Positions 27,605 through 37,000 of a stretch of 64,000 nucleotides of DNA are shown here, piece by piece. Positions within the stretch are counted from its first letter, which is position 1. Every line of letters begins with the position of its first letter. The DNA is from an uncultured Bacteroidales bacterium. GTDB taxonomy: Bacteria; Bacteroidota; Bacteroidia; Bacteroidales; FEN-979. The stretch covers positions 62,001-126,000 of the forward strand of contig CAISRB010000024.1 in the NCBI GenBank assembly GCA_903887775.1. Reading direction: 5' to 3'. Made by a program: the position numbers and the translations under genes. The notes below the pieces were generated by a model, which saw only the letters and a program-made list of their open reading frames with translations, ran no database searches and was not told where the DNA came from.

Positions 27605-28396
27605 CTAACGCGCCGCCACTTTAAATAATTTCATTGCATTCCTGGTTGTGACTTCTGCAACTTCTTCCAAAGTTACGCCTTTAATCTCAGCAATCTTTGC
27701 AGCTATTAACGGAATATATGAAGATTCATTGCGTTGCCCCCGGTGAGGGACAGGTGGAAGAAATGGCGCATCAGTCTCTAAAAGCAGTGATTCCAGGGGC
27801 ATTGCAGCAACAACCCTGGCAAGGCCCGATTTCTTATAGGTTATAACCCCGCCTATCCCGAGATAAAATCCCATGTTAACTGCTCGGGCTGCCTGGGCCA
27901 CATCCCCGCTGAAACAATGGAAAACTCCCCTCAAACCTTGGCCGCTCCTGCCTTCCATGATATTCAGCGTGATCTCAATGGAATTCCTTGTATGAACCGC
28001 AACCGGCAGTTTGTACTCAACAGCCAGGTCGAGCTGAAGGCAGAAACCTTCCTTCTGTTCCTTTTCAAATGTTTTATCCCAGTAAAGATCGGTGCCTATT
28101 TCTCCGATACCGTAAAAACGGTAGGTTGCATCAGCCAGGTAGTTCCTCATCGTCTGAAGTTCCTCCAGGTAATTTTTACGGACCGATGTGGGATGAAGCC
28201 CTATCATCGGAAAACACAGCCCCGGCCAGCCCCGGCTTAAAGCGAGCATTGGTTCGACCGAGGAAGAATCAATGTTGGGAAGGAAAATATACCTTACTCC
28301 CGCTTCCTCTGCATGGCAGACCACCTGGTCCCTGTCGGCATCAAACTCCTCGAGATAGAGGTGGGTATGGGTATCGGTAAAAACGGGATTACTCAA
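27605..28396 (-). CDS. TatD family hydrolase
   Basis: FTDTHTHLYLEEFDADRDQ, FHCFSGD, LLLETDAPFLPP. Confidence 0.92.
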   Translation of the reverse strand: MSNPVFTDTHTHLYLEEFDADRDQVVCHAEEAGVRYIFLPNIDSSSVEPMLALSRGWPGLCFPMIGLHPTSVRKNYLEELQTMRNYLADATYRFYGIGEIGTDLYWDKTFEKEQKEGFCLQLDLAVEYKLPVAVHTRNSIEITLNIMEGRSGQGLRGVFHCFSGDVAQAARAVNMGFYLGIGGVITYKKSGLARVVAAMPLESLLLETDAPFLPPVPHRGQRNESSYIPLIAAKIAEIKGVTLEEVAEVTTRNAMKLFKVAAR

Positions 28397-29351
28397 GGTG
28401 AGCTACAATATCATCCACCGGAATATCCAGCATACAGCGGAAATGCTGCCTGGGGCATTCCCTGAAACCTATCTTGCTGCAAGGGCGGCATGAAAGGCCT
28501 TTGATTTCCGCCAGGTATGAATTACCATTATCTGAAGGCAGGTATGGGTACATCCCGAAAGCCGGGATCGTATTCCCCCATACCGAAACCATTTTCTTCC
28601 TGAAAGCCGCTGCAACATGCATAAGGCCGGTATCATTTGTAAGGACTGCGGATGACTGCCTCACCAGTGAGGCCGCCTGGTTCAGGCTGCACACTCCGCA
28701 AAAACTGACTGCGGGTTTTGAAACCAGACCGAGGATCTCTTCACCCCTTGCACTGTCCTCCTTACCGCCAAGTAAAATCACCGGCTTGTTCAGCCGGCTG
28801 ATCACCTCCGCAATTTTTGAGGCAGGAAAGATCTTCGTGTGATGCTTTCCTCCAATGACCACTGCAATGTAATCCTGAAATACAGGCGTAACTTCATCAG
28901 CCGGCGTAATAAAATAATCAAGGCCACTGCCGTCGTTATTCACCCCCAGCTTTTGTACAGCCCTGAAATACCGGTCAACAATATGAATGCCCGGAAGGAA
29001 ATTCCATTTGAAATTCACGATCAGCCATTTCCTGATGTTAAGTTTATTAAAACTCCCGGATGGCCTGCCCAGCAGGAGTCTGACATACGTTGAACGAAAA
29101 TTTTTATGCAGATCGACGATATAATCAAAACGCTCGGCTTTAAGCCGGGGAATAATCTCATTGAAATTTTGATCATAGAGCCAGAGTTTATCAATGTAAG
29201 GGTTAGATTTCAGAACAGGCTCAAACCGCAGTTTAGTGAGAAAATGGACCCTGGCACCCGGCAGCTGCTGTTTCAATGCCCTGATGACCGGCGTCGTGAG
29301 AACTATGTCACCGATGGAACTAAAACGGATGACCAGGATCTTAAGTGCCAT
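28389..29351 (-). CDS. glycosyltransferase family 9 (heptosyltransferase-like)
   Basis: KILVIRFSSIGDIVLTTPVIRALKQQLP; VLTNDTGLMHVAAAF. Confidence 0.9.
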   Translation of the reverse strand: MALKILVIRFSSIGDIVLTTPVIRALKQQLPGARVHFLTKLRFEPVLKSNPYIDKLWLYDQNFNEIIPRLKAERFDYIVDLHKNFRSTYVRLLLGRPSGSFNKLNIRKWLIVNFKWNFLPGIHIVDRYFRAVQKLGVNNDGSGLDYFITPADEVTPVFQDYIAVVIGGKHHTKIFPASKIAEVISRLNKPVILLGGKEDSARGEEILGLVSKPAVSFCGVCSLNQAASLVRQSSAVLTNDTGLMHVAAAFRKKMVSVWGNTIPAFGMYPYLPSDNGNSYLAEIKGLSCRPCSKIGFRECPRQHFRCMLDIPVDDIVAHLE

Positions 29352-29367
29352 GATGTATTTATAAATT

Positions 29368-29435
29368 CAAAAGCGAAAAGCGAAAGGCGAAATAGCGAAA
29401 TAAATTTTCGCTTTTCACTTTTCGCCAATTCGCTA
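29368..29435. repeat. GCGAAA-type degenerate repeat array with inverted copy
   Basis: aaaagcgaaaagcgaaaggcgaaatagcgaaataaattttcgcttttcacttttcgccaattcgc. Confidence 0.75.
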
Positions 29436-30071
29436 CTTAATGAAGGGGTTATTCACCATCTCGTATCCGATTGTTGTCTCCGACCCATGTCCGGGATAAA
29501 CAATTGTTTCTTCGGGCAATGTGAAAAGTTTGGTTTTGATGCTTTCCATCAGCAATTCATAATCACCGGAAGGCAAATCGGTGCGGCCGACGGTATCCCT
29601 GAACAATACATCACCGGTGATCACAAAGCCATCCGCAGAATTGTAGAAACACACACTGCCGTCGGCATGGCCGGGAGTATAAAGTGCTTCCAGTGCAGAA
29701 GTTCCAAAGCTGATTTTATCACCATCCTCAAAATAAGACAACGGCCCGGGCATCTCCTCCAGAATATATCCGAAGTTCAGGCCAATATCCTTTGCCTGGG
29801 TGAAAAACGGCTGGCCTGCCTTGTGGTACTCGGGACGGATCCCATACTTCTCAAAAACAAACCGGGTCCCCAGTATATGGTCTATATGGCAATGAGTATA
29901 AATATTTCGGACAATCCTGAGCCCGGAATCGGAAATAAAATCAGACAAACCCTGCTTCTCGAAAGGTTCATAGCAAGCAGCATCTACAATTACCGCCTCT
30001 TTGGTCTCATCGTAAAGTACGTAGGTGTTGACCATAAATGTGTTGAAGGAAAAACGTTCTATATGTATCAT
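29433..30071 (-). CDS. MBL-fold metallo-hydrolase (glyoxalase II-like)
   Basis: THCHIDHILG (HxHxDH), TPGHADGSVCFY, YPGHGSETTIGYE. Confidence 0.92.
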   Translation of the reverse strand: MIHIERFSFNTFMVNTYVLYDETKEAVIVDAACYEPFEKQGLSDFISDSGLRIVRNIYTHCHIDHILGTRFVFEKYGIRPEYHKAGQPFFTQAKDIGLNFGYILEEMPGPLSYFEDGDKISFGTSALEALYTPGHADGSVCFYNSADGFVITGDVLFRDTVGRTDLPSGDYELLMESIKTKLFTLPEETIVYPGHGSETTIGYEMVNNPFIK

Positions 30072-30173
30072 GGGATATCAAATCTTTGCAAAGATAGGAA
30101 ATAGCCGCTATTGCAAGCTGCAACTAAAATAATCGTAATTTAGCGACCCGTTAACTTCTTCTGATCAATTAAT

Positions 30174-33100
30174 ATGCCGGCTGCAGATGCAACTCGTGAG
30201 GGATTATTATGGCGCCTCCTCGTGCGGTACGGTTTTATTTTATTTCTGTTTGGAAGCCTTTCTTCTGCCGGACAATTTTACAGCGGATCACAACTCAACT
30301 TTGGCAAATCCAGGGTTCAGTATAATGATTTCCTCTGGCTCTATTTTAAATTCGAGAAATTCGATACGTATTACTATCTGAATGGAAAAGAGCTGGCTCA
30401 GTATTGTGCCCAGTATACCGACAAACATATGAAGGAGATCGAGCTGGAGCTGCAGTCGAACCTTGAACAGAAGATCCAGTTCATTATCTTTAATAACCTC
30501 AGCGACCTCAAGCAGAGTAATATAGGGATTTATGGAGATTGGGATTCCTATAATACCGGAGGCGTTACGCGCATTATCGGGGGAAAGGTTCTGATCTATT
30601 TCGACGGCGATTACAGTCATTTTGACCAGCAGATCAGGGCGGGGATCGCCCAGGTGCTTCTGAACCAGATGATGTATGGCACCGGAATAGGCGCTCAGAT
30701 CAAGAACAATGCATTATTTACGATGCCTGACTGGTACATGAACGGCCTTATTTCTTTCATTTCCAGGCCCTGGGATTCGGAACTAGACAATACAGTGATG
30801 GATGCCGTGCTGAATAAAAAACTGGTTAAGGTCAACAGCCTCACCGGCCTTGATGCAGCATATGCAGGCCATTCAGTATGGCAGTACATTGCGAAGACCT
30901 TCGGCGACGCCGCTATCCCGAACATCGTGTACATGACACGTGTGACCCGCAGCATTGAAAAAGGCTTTATGAACGTTCTCGGCCTGCCCTACAGCACTGT
31001 AGCGGAGAACTGGCTGAAATATTACCGGGAGCTTTATTCCAGGCAACTTGCACAAAGGGAAAACCCACCCGGAAATCCGCTGAATAAAAAAAATAAACCC
31101 GACAGGGTGTTTCGTCAGTTGAAAATCAGTCCCGATGGCAATACCGCCGCATACTGCACCTGGAATCTGGGCATTTACAAGATCTTCCTTGTTGATACTG
31201 AAACCGGAAAGAAGAAGAGAATATACCGCGGAGGTTACCGTCTTGCAGAAAAACCAGACTTTTCCTACCCGCTGCTGGCCTGGCATCCCGGAGGAAAAAT
31301 CCTGGCCATCCTCGTTGAAAGGAAAGGGGAGGATTATCTTTATTTTTATAATACTGCGGATAAAAACCGTGATCATGTCGTGCTGTATGAGTTTGACAAG
31401 GTACTCGATATGTCCTATTCGGCTGATGGCAATTTACTGCTGATGTCGGCGGTGCAAAAAGGGCAGTCCGACATTGTCGTATATAATATTGCAGCCGGAT
31501 CGCATGAGCAGCTGACAAAAGATATCTATAACGACCTGAACCCAAGGTTTATAAACGGTTCAACTCAGATCATCTTTGCCTCGAACCGTCCAAACGACAC
31601 CATTAAATTTGATCCGGTTGTCGACATCAGTAAGATCCATTACAATAACGACATCTTTGTTCTTGACTACAAAGGCCATTCACCCCTGATGCGGAGGATC
31701 ACCAATACCCCCGATGCGGATGAGATCCAGCCCAATTCCTGGATGGGCAATTATTACTCCTATCTCAGCAACCAGAACGGTGTTTATAACAGGTTCCTCG
31801 CGCGTTACGACAGCGTAGTTTCTTTTGTGGATACAACCACGCATTACCGTTATTATACGACATCCTACCCGGTGACAAATTATTCCATGAATATTCTCGA
31901 AACGGATATTTCACAAACAGCCGGAAGGTATGCCGAAGTGGTTTTCAGGAATCAGAATTATAAGATGTACCTGCGCGACCTTGTAAAACCGCAATTCCTG
32001 GAACCCGCCACCCTGGAACCTGCATTTTTCAGGATAAAGGAGATCGTTAAAGTTCCTGAGCCCAAAGCGAAACCGAACCTGGATGATACCCTTATGAAGC
32101 TGTTCAAAGAGCAGCCTCCCCGGGAACCCGGTCATTCAAGATTTTCCACGGTGAAAGTCAAGGCAGCGCCGAAAAAGAAAACGGGAGATGCCGACTCTGT
32201 GTCGATGCAGCAGCTGCAGCTGATGGCCCTGGCCATGTCGGATACTTCGAAGAGAGGCGTGATCGGGCGGCAGGCAGGCCCGAAAAAAGACACACTGAAC
32301 AAATACAAAAACGCCAAACAGCTTAATTATAATGTGGAATATTCGATTGACCAGATGGTGACCCAGATTGATTTTACATACCTGAACTGGGCTTACCAGC
32401 CTTTTTCGAATTCCAGTTCTCCAATCTATATCAATCCGGGCTTTAATGCACTGTTTATGGTTGGGGTGACCGACCTGATGGAAGATTACAGGATTACAGG
32501 AGGGGTAAGGCTTAACTTCAACCTGGTTAACAACGAGTATATGCTCTCTTATTCCATATTCAAAAAACGCCTCGACCACCAGATCATTTTCCACAGGCAG
32601 TCTGTGGAAGAATCTTCCGATTATTCCATTATCCGCCACCGTATCAATGAACTCTATTATATATTAACGTATCCGTTTAATCCGGTGTTAAATATCAAAG
32701 GCACGGCCACTTTCAGGTATGACCGTGCAGTATACCTCTCGACGGATCTGTATAATCTCGCGACACCTGATAATAACAGGCTTTGGATCAGTCTGAAGGG
32801 AGAGCTTACCTATGATAACACGAGAAACCTCGGCCTGAACCTTTACCAGGGGACAAGGTACAAGGTTTTTGGTGAAGCCTATCAGCTGGCCCAGGACAGG
32901 GGCATACAATGTTTCGTGCTGGGGTTCGATATCCGCAATTACCAGAAAGTACACAGGACCCTCATCTGGGCTAACCGTTTTGCTGCAAGTACCTCGTTTG
33001 GAACCGGAAAGCTCGTTTACTACCTGGGGGGGGTGGATAACTGGTTATTCCCGAACTTCAACACCAACACGCCTGTGGCCCAGGACCAGAATTATGTATT

Positions 33101-33512
33101 CCAGACCCTGGGAACCAATATGCGGGGTTTCGATCAGAACATTCGTAACGGGAACAGTTTTTTTGTATATAATACTGAGCTCAGGATGCCTGTGTTCAGG
33201 TACTTTTTCAACCGGCCGATACGCTCCGATTTTCTGAACAACTTCCAAGTCGTGGCTTTCGGAGATGTTGGGACAGCCTGGACCGGTACCTCCCCATGGT
33301 CGGCCGACAATCAGTTGTATACACGCTACATCTACAGGAAACCTATGTTTATAAAAGTCGAATCGATCAAGGATCCCATTGTGGAAGGCTTCGGATTTGG
33401 ACTTCGTACCAGGCTGCTGGGTTATTTTTTACGCGGCGACATGGCCTGGGGGGTGGAAGACGGCCGTATACTGTCACCCGTTTTTTATTTTTCACTTAGT
33501 CTTGATTTCTGA
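30174..33512 (+). CDS. large secreted protein with TolB-like propeller repeats and C-terminal barrel
   Basis: Signal peptide; WYMNGLISFISRP peptidase-MA-like region; KISPDGNTAAYCTWNLG, LLAWHPGGK propeller repeats; barrel-like C-terminus ending FYFSLSLDF. Confidence 0.65.
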   Translation: MPAADATREGLLWRLLVRYGFILFLFGSLSSAGQFYSGSQLNFGKSRVQYNDFLWLYFKFEKFDTYYYLNGKELAQYCAQYTDKHMKEIELELQSNLEQKIQFIIFNNLSDLKQSNIGIYGDWDSYNTGGVTRIIGGKVLIYFDGDYSHFDQQIRAGIAQVLLNQMMYGTGIGAQIKNNALFTMPDWYMNGLISFISRPWDSELDNTVMDAVLNKKLVKVNSLTGLDAAYAGHSVWQYIAKTFGDAAIPNIVYMTRVTRSIEKGFMNVLGLPYSTVAENWLKYYRELYSRQLAQRENPPGNPLNKKNKPDRVFRQLKISPDGNTAAYCTWNLGIYKIFLVDTETGKKKRIYRGGYRLAEKPDFSYPLLAWHPGGKILAILVERKGEDYLYFYNTADKNRDHVVLYEFDKVLDMSYSADGNLLLMSAVQKGQSDIVVYNIAAGSHEQLTKDIYNDLNPRFINGSTQIIFASNRPNDTIKFDPVVDISKIHYNNDIFVLDYKGHSPLMRRITNTPDADEIQPNSWMGNYYSYLSNQNGVYNRFLARYDSVVSFVDTTTHYRYYTTSYPVTNYSMNILETDISQTAGRYAEVVFRNQNYKMYLRDLVKPQFLEPATLEPAFFRIKEIVKVPEPKAKPNLDDTLMKLFKEQPPREPGHSRFSTVKVKAAPKKKTGDADSVSMQQLQLMALAMSDTSKRGVIGRQAGPKKDTLNKYKNAKQLNYNVEYSIDQMVTQIDFTYLNWAYQPFSNSSSPIYINPGFNALFMVGVTDLMEDYRITGGVRLNFNLVNNEYMLSYSIFKKRLDHQIIFHRQSVEESSDYSIIRHRINELYYILTYPFNPVLNIKGTATFRYDRAVYLSTDLYNLATPDNNRLWISLKGELTYDNTRNLGLNLYQGTRYKVFGEAYQLAQDRGIQCFVLGFDIRNYQKVHRTLIWANRFAASTSFGTGKLVYYLGGVDNWLFPNFNTNTPVAQDQNYVFQTLGTNMRGFDQNIRNGNSFFVYNTELRMPVFRYFFNRPIRSDFLNNFQVVAFGDVGTAWTGTSPWSADNQLYTRYIYRKPMFIKVESIKDPIVEGFGFGLRTRLLGYFLRGDMAWGVEDGRILSPVFYFSLSLDF

Positions 33513-33955
33513 TGGAACATGGGATAGAAAACCGGGTGTTGACGTTTATCCGCGAGCATCATATATTTACGCTCGCCGTAACCCGTGATAATAAGCCCTG
33601 GTGTGCAACCTGCTATTATGTGTACCTCGAAGAACTTAATTTGTTCGTATTTACATCGGGCCATGACACAAAACATATAGCAGATGTGGTCGAAACGGGG
33701 AATTATTATGCTGCAGGCGCGATAGCCCTGGAAACTAAGATGACAGCTAAGATAAGAGGCCTGCAATTCGCAGGTTTTATGAAGGAGCTTCGTGGGAATG
33801 ATCTGAAAACAGCGAAGTCGGCATACTTAAAAGCCTTCCCTGTGGCGCGGCTGGCCAAGCTCCACCTCTGGGGCCTTGTCCCGGATATCATAAAAATGAC
33901 CGATAACCGGCTCGGTTTTGGGAAGAAATTATTGTGGCAGAATAATGGATTGTAA
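33512..33955 (+). CDS. pyridoxamine 5'-phosphate oxidase-like (YhbP/UPF0306-type) protein
   Basis: FIREHHIFTLAVTRDNKPWCATCYYVY...FTSGHDTKH split-barrel flavin-binding pattern. Confidence 0.75.
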   Translation: MEHGIENRVLTFIREHHIFTLAVTRDNKPWCATCYYVYLEELNLFVFTSGHDTKHIADVVETGNYYAAGAIALETKMTAKIRGLQFAGFMKELRGNDLKTAKSAYLKAFPVARLAKLHLWGLVPDIIKMTDNRLGFGKKLLWQNNGL

Positions 33956-34161
33956 ATCAGATAGTTATAAATTATTAAATGCTAATTGGGTTGCTTTCAG
34001 TAATTTAACAATAACCTCCCTTTTTCTGTTAATAACTATATTGGCAGGCCCTCATTCTTCGTTGTATATTGCCCCTTCGAAAAAACGGCCCCAATAAAAG
34101 TTTATCTTCCAAAGGGCCAAATAATTGTATAAAAAGTATAAACAATATAACCTGTTTGAGC

Positions 34162-36861
34162 ATGGAAGTTACCCCCATCGTCCAATCAATCCAGGATCAA
34201 AAAGCTACTCATTATACCGATGTATTGGCAAAACGAATCCGGCCTAAAATTTCAGCAGATGATTTGGAGATGAAAAACAAAGCAGAGGAAAAGAAGAAGG
34301 AGGAGTCGGAAGTGAAAAAGTCAGACCATCCTAAAAAATATTCCCATCATGAGGCTGTTGAAAAGTCCACTGGGTATTTCAATGGAGATAATCTTGCAGC
34401 AAACGTCTGGGTGAACAAATACGCCCTGAAGAATTCTGAAAGCCTGCTCCTGGAACTTACCCCTGATGATATGCACAGGCGAATTGCCGGTGAGATAGCA
34501 CGGATTGAAAATAAATACCCCAATCCGATGGGCGAGGATGAGATTTTCGAACTAATCAGGGATTTCAGGTATATAATTCCCCAGGGAAGCCCGATGGCAG
34601 GGATAGGCAACAACTTCCAGATCGGTTCCCTCTCAAATTGTTTTGTGATAGGGAATGAGGGCCAGAGTGACAGTTACGGCGGCATCATGAAGGTGGATGA
34701 GGAGCAGGTTCAGCTGATGAAACGCCGGGGAGGCGTGGGGCATGACCTTTCGCACATCCGCCCGAAGAATTCAGTAGTCAAGAACTCTGCCCTGACTTCA
34801 ACGGGAATTGTTCCATTCATGGAGCGATATTCCAACTCAACACGTGAAGTGGCTCAGGAAGGAAGACGTGGCGCTCTCATGCTCAGTATTTCCATCAAGC
34901 ATCCCGATGCAGAGCATTTTATTGATGCCAAGCTGGAAGCAGGGAAAGTGACCGGAGCCAATATCTCGGTTAAAATCACCGATGATTTTATGCAGGCTGT
35001 GATTGCAGACGGCGAGTTCACCCAGCAGTTCCCCGTGGAATCGAAAAACCCTACGGTGGTTCGCAAGATATATGCCCGTGACCTTTGGTCGAAGATTGTA
35101 CACAACGCATGGAAATCCGCAGAACCTGGAATATTATTCTGGGATACGATCATTCGCGAGTCGATTCCCGACTGTTATGCCGACCTCGGCTTTAAGACCG
35201 TCAGCACCAATCCCTGTGGCGAGATCCCCCTTTGTACTTATGACAGCTGCCGCCTCCTGGCGATCAATTTATATAACTACGTGGATAAACCTTTCACGAC
35301 TGATGCCAGCTTTAATTCGGAACTGTTCATCGACCATGTGCACAAGGCACAGAGGGTTATGGACGACATTATCGACCTGGAACTGGAAAAGGTAGACCGG
35401 ATCCTGGATAAAATTGATGCTGATCCTGAGGCTGAGGATATTAAAGCCCGGGAACGGACGATGTGGCTGAACATCAAAAAGAAAGCCATTCAGGGCCGAC
35501 GTACTGGTTTTGGCATCACCGCCGAAGGCGACATGCTGGCCGCTCTGGGAACCCGCTACGGCTCCGACGAAGCAACAGATTTCTCGGTGGAGGTCCACAA
35601 GCTCCTGGCGATTGAAGCTTACCGCTCATCAGTGACAATGGCCAGGGAGCGCGGGCCCTTCCCGATTTACAATACTGAACGCGAAAGGACCAACCCGTTT
35701 ATCCTGAGGCTGAAGGAATCGGCTCCCGATGTATACGAAGACATGGTTGAATACGGTCGCCGCAATGTAGCTATGCTCACGATAGCCCCCACCGGTTCGG
35801 TGAGTATCCTCACCCAGACCACCTCGGGCCTTGAGCCGGTATTTGCCGTTTCATACAAGCGCCGCCGCAAGGTGAACCCAAACGACAGGAACGTCAAGAT
35901 CACCTTCAAAGACGAAATAGGGGATACCTGGGAAGAATACAATGTGTTCCATCATAAGTTCATTACCTGGCTTGAGATCAACGGTTACAATACCGAAGAA
36001 GTTTCCCGCATGGACGAGAAGGAACTGAAGGATCTGATTAAAAAATCGCCGTTCTTCCGTGCTACGGCCAACGATGTTGACTGGGTGGCCAAGGTCAAGA
36101 TGCAGGGAGCCGTACAGAAATGGGTCGACCATTCCATCAGCGTTACCGTGAATGTCCCTGCCGATATCAAAGAGGAAATGATAGGGAACATATACGAAAC
36201 AGCCTGGAAAGAAGGCTGCAAGGGAATGACCGTATACCGTGACGGGTCCCGTTCGGGAGTCCTTGTGAATCATGAAAGCAACAAAAAGAAGGAAGAAGTA
36301 ACCGATTTCCAGGAAACGAAGGCACCTCATCGTCCCGAGCGTCTTGAAGCCGATATCGTACGTTTTCAGAACGAATATGAAAAGTGGATTGCGGTGGTTG
36401 GATTATATAACGGCCGCCCGTACGAAGTTTTCACCGGCCATGCCGAAGACTTCTGGATCCCGCAGTGGGTGCAGAAAGGCTGGATCGTAAAAACCCGGCC
36501 CGACGGCATGACCTCAAGGTATGACTTCCAGTTCGAAGACCGGCAGGGGTATAAGATCACGATTGAAGCCCTTTCCCGTTCATTCAACAAGGAATACTGG
36601 AATTATGCCAAACTTATTTCCGGAATCCTGAGGCACGGGATGCCTCTGCCTTTTGTTGTCAATATTATCTCCAAACTCCATTTCGAAGTCGATTCCATCA
36701 ACACCTGGAAGAACGGAGTGGAAAGAGCTTTGAAAAAATTCATCCCCGACGGCACCCATGCCGTTGCCGGCGCCTGTCCCAAATGCAGCGACACCAACGG
36801 CCTGGTATACCAGGAAGGCTGCCTGGTGTGCAAGAGCTGCGGGTATTCGAAGTGCGGTTAA
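34162..36861 (+). CDS. adenosylcobalamin-dependent (class II) ribonucleoside-diphosphate reductase
   Basis: SLSNCFVIGNEGQSDSYGGI, STNPCGEIPLCTYDSCRL, MLTIAPTGSVSILTQTTSGLEPVF, C-terminal CPKCSDTNGLVYQEGCLVCKSCGYSKCG. ATG 34162 preferred over 34069. Confidence 0.92.
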   Translation: MEVTPIVQSIQDQKATHYTDVLAKRIRPKISADDLEMKNKAEEKKKEESEVKKSDHPKKYSHHEAVEKSTGYFNGDNLAANVWVNKYALKNSESLLLELTPDDMHRRIAGEIARIENKYPNPMGEDEIFELIRDFRYIIPQGSPMAGIGNNFQIGSLSNCFVIGNEGQSDSYGGIMKVDEEQVQLMKRRGGVGHDLSHIRPKNSVVKNSALTSTGIVPFMERYSNSTREVAQEGRRGALMLSISIKHPDAEHFIDAKLEAGKVTGANISVKITDDFMQAVIADGEFTQQFPVESKNPTVVRKIYARDLWSKIVHNAWKSAEPGILFWDTIIRESIPDCYADLGFKTVSTNPCGEIPLCTYDSCRLLAINLYNYVDKPFTTDASFNSELFIDHVHKAQRVMDDIIDLELEKVDRILDKIDADPEAEDIKARERTMWLNIKKKAIQGRRTGFGITAEGDMLAALGTRYGSDEATDFSVEVHKLLAIEAYRSSVTMARERGPFPIYNTERERTNPFILRLKESAPDVYEDMVEYGRRNVAMLTIAPTGSVSILTQTTSGLEPVFAVSYKRRRKVNPNDRNVKITFKDEIGDTWEEYNVFHHKFITWLEINGYNTEEVSRMDEKELKDLIKKSPFFRATANDVDWVAKVKMQGAVQKWVDHSISVTVNVPADIKEEMIGNIYETAWKEGCKGMTVYRDGSRSGVLVNHESNKKKEEVTDFQETKAPHRPERLEADIVRFQNEYEKWIAVVGLYNGRPYEVFTGHAEDFWIPQWVQKGWIVKTRPDGMTSRYDFQFEDRQGYKITIEALSRSFNKEYWNYAKLISGILRHGMPLPFVVNIISKLHFEVDSINTWKNGVERALKKFIPDGTHAVAGACPKCSDTNGLVYQEGCLVCKSCGYSKCG

Positions 36862-37000
36862 TTGAAGATCGGGATGAATAACAGAATCTGAAAGTAGTGA
36901 TGAGTGAAAGATCATTATGAAATCATGATTACCGGCTCTTTTCAAATTGTTAACCAGAATTTACAATGATCATTGCTATCGGGACAAAATTCATTATCCT

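Noticed and set aside
33956-34161. Possible cobalamin riboswitch upstream of the B12-dependent ribonucleotide reductase
   Set aside because: No recognisable B12-box-like sequence; leader too short for the usual fold.
34069-34161. N-terminal extension of the ribonucleotide reductase (start at 34069)
   Set aside because: Low-complexity, non-conserved-looking sequence; ATG 34162 begins MEVTPIVQSIQDQK and fits better.
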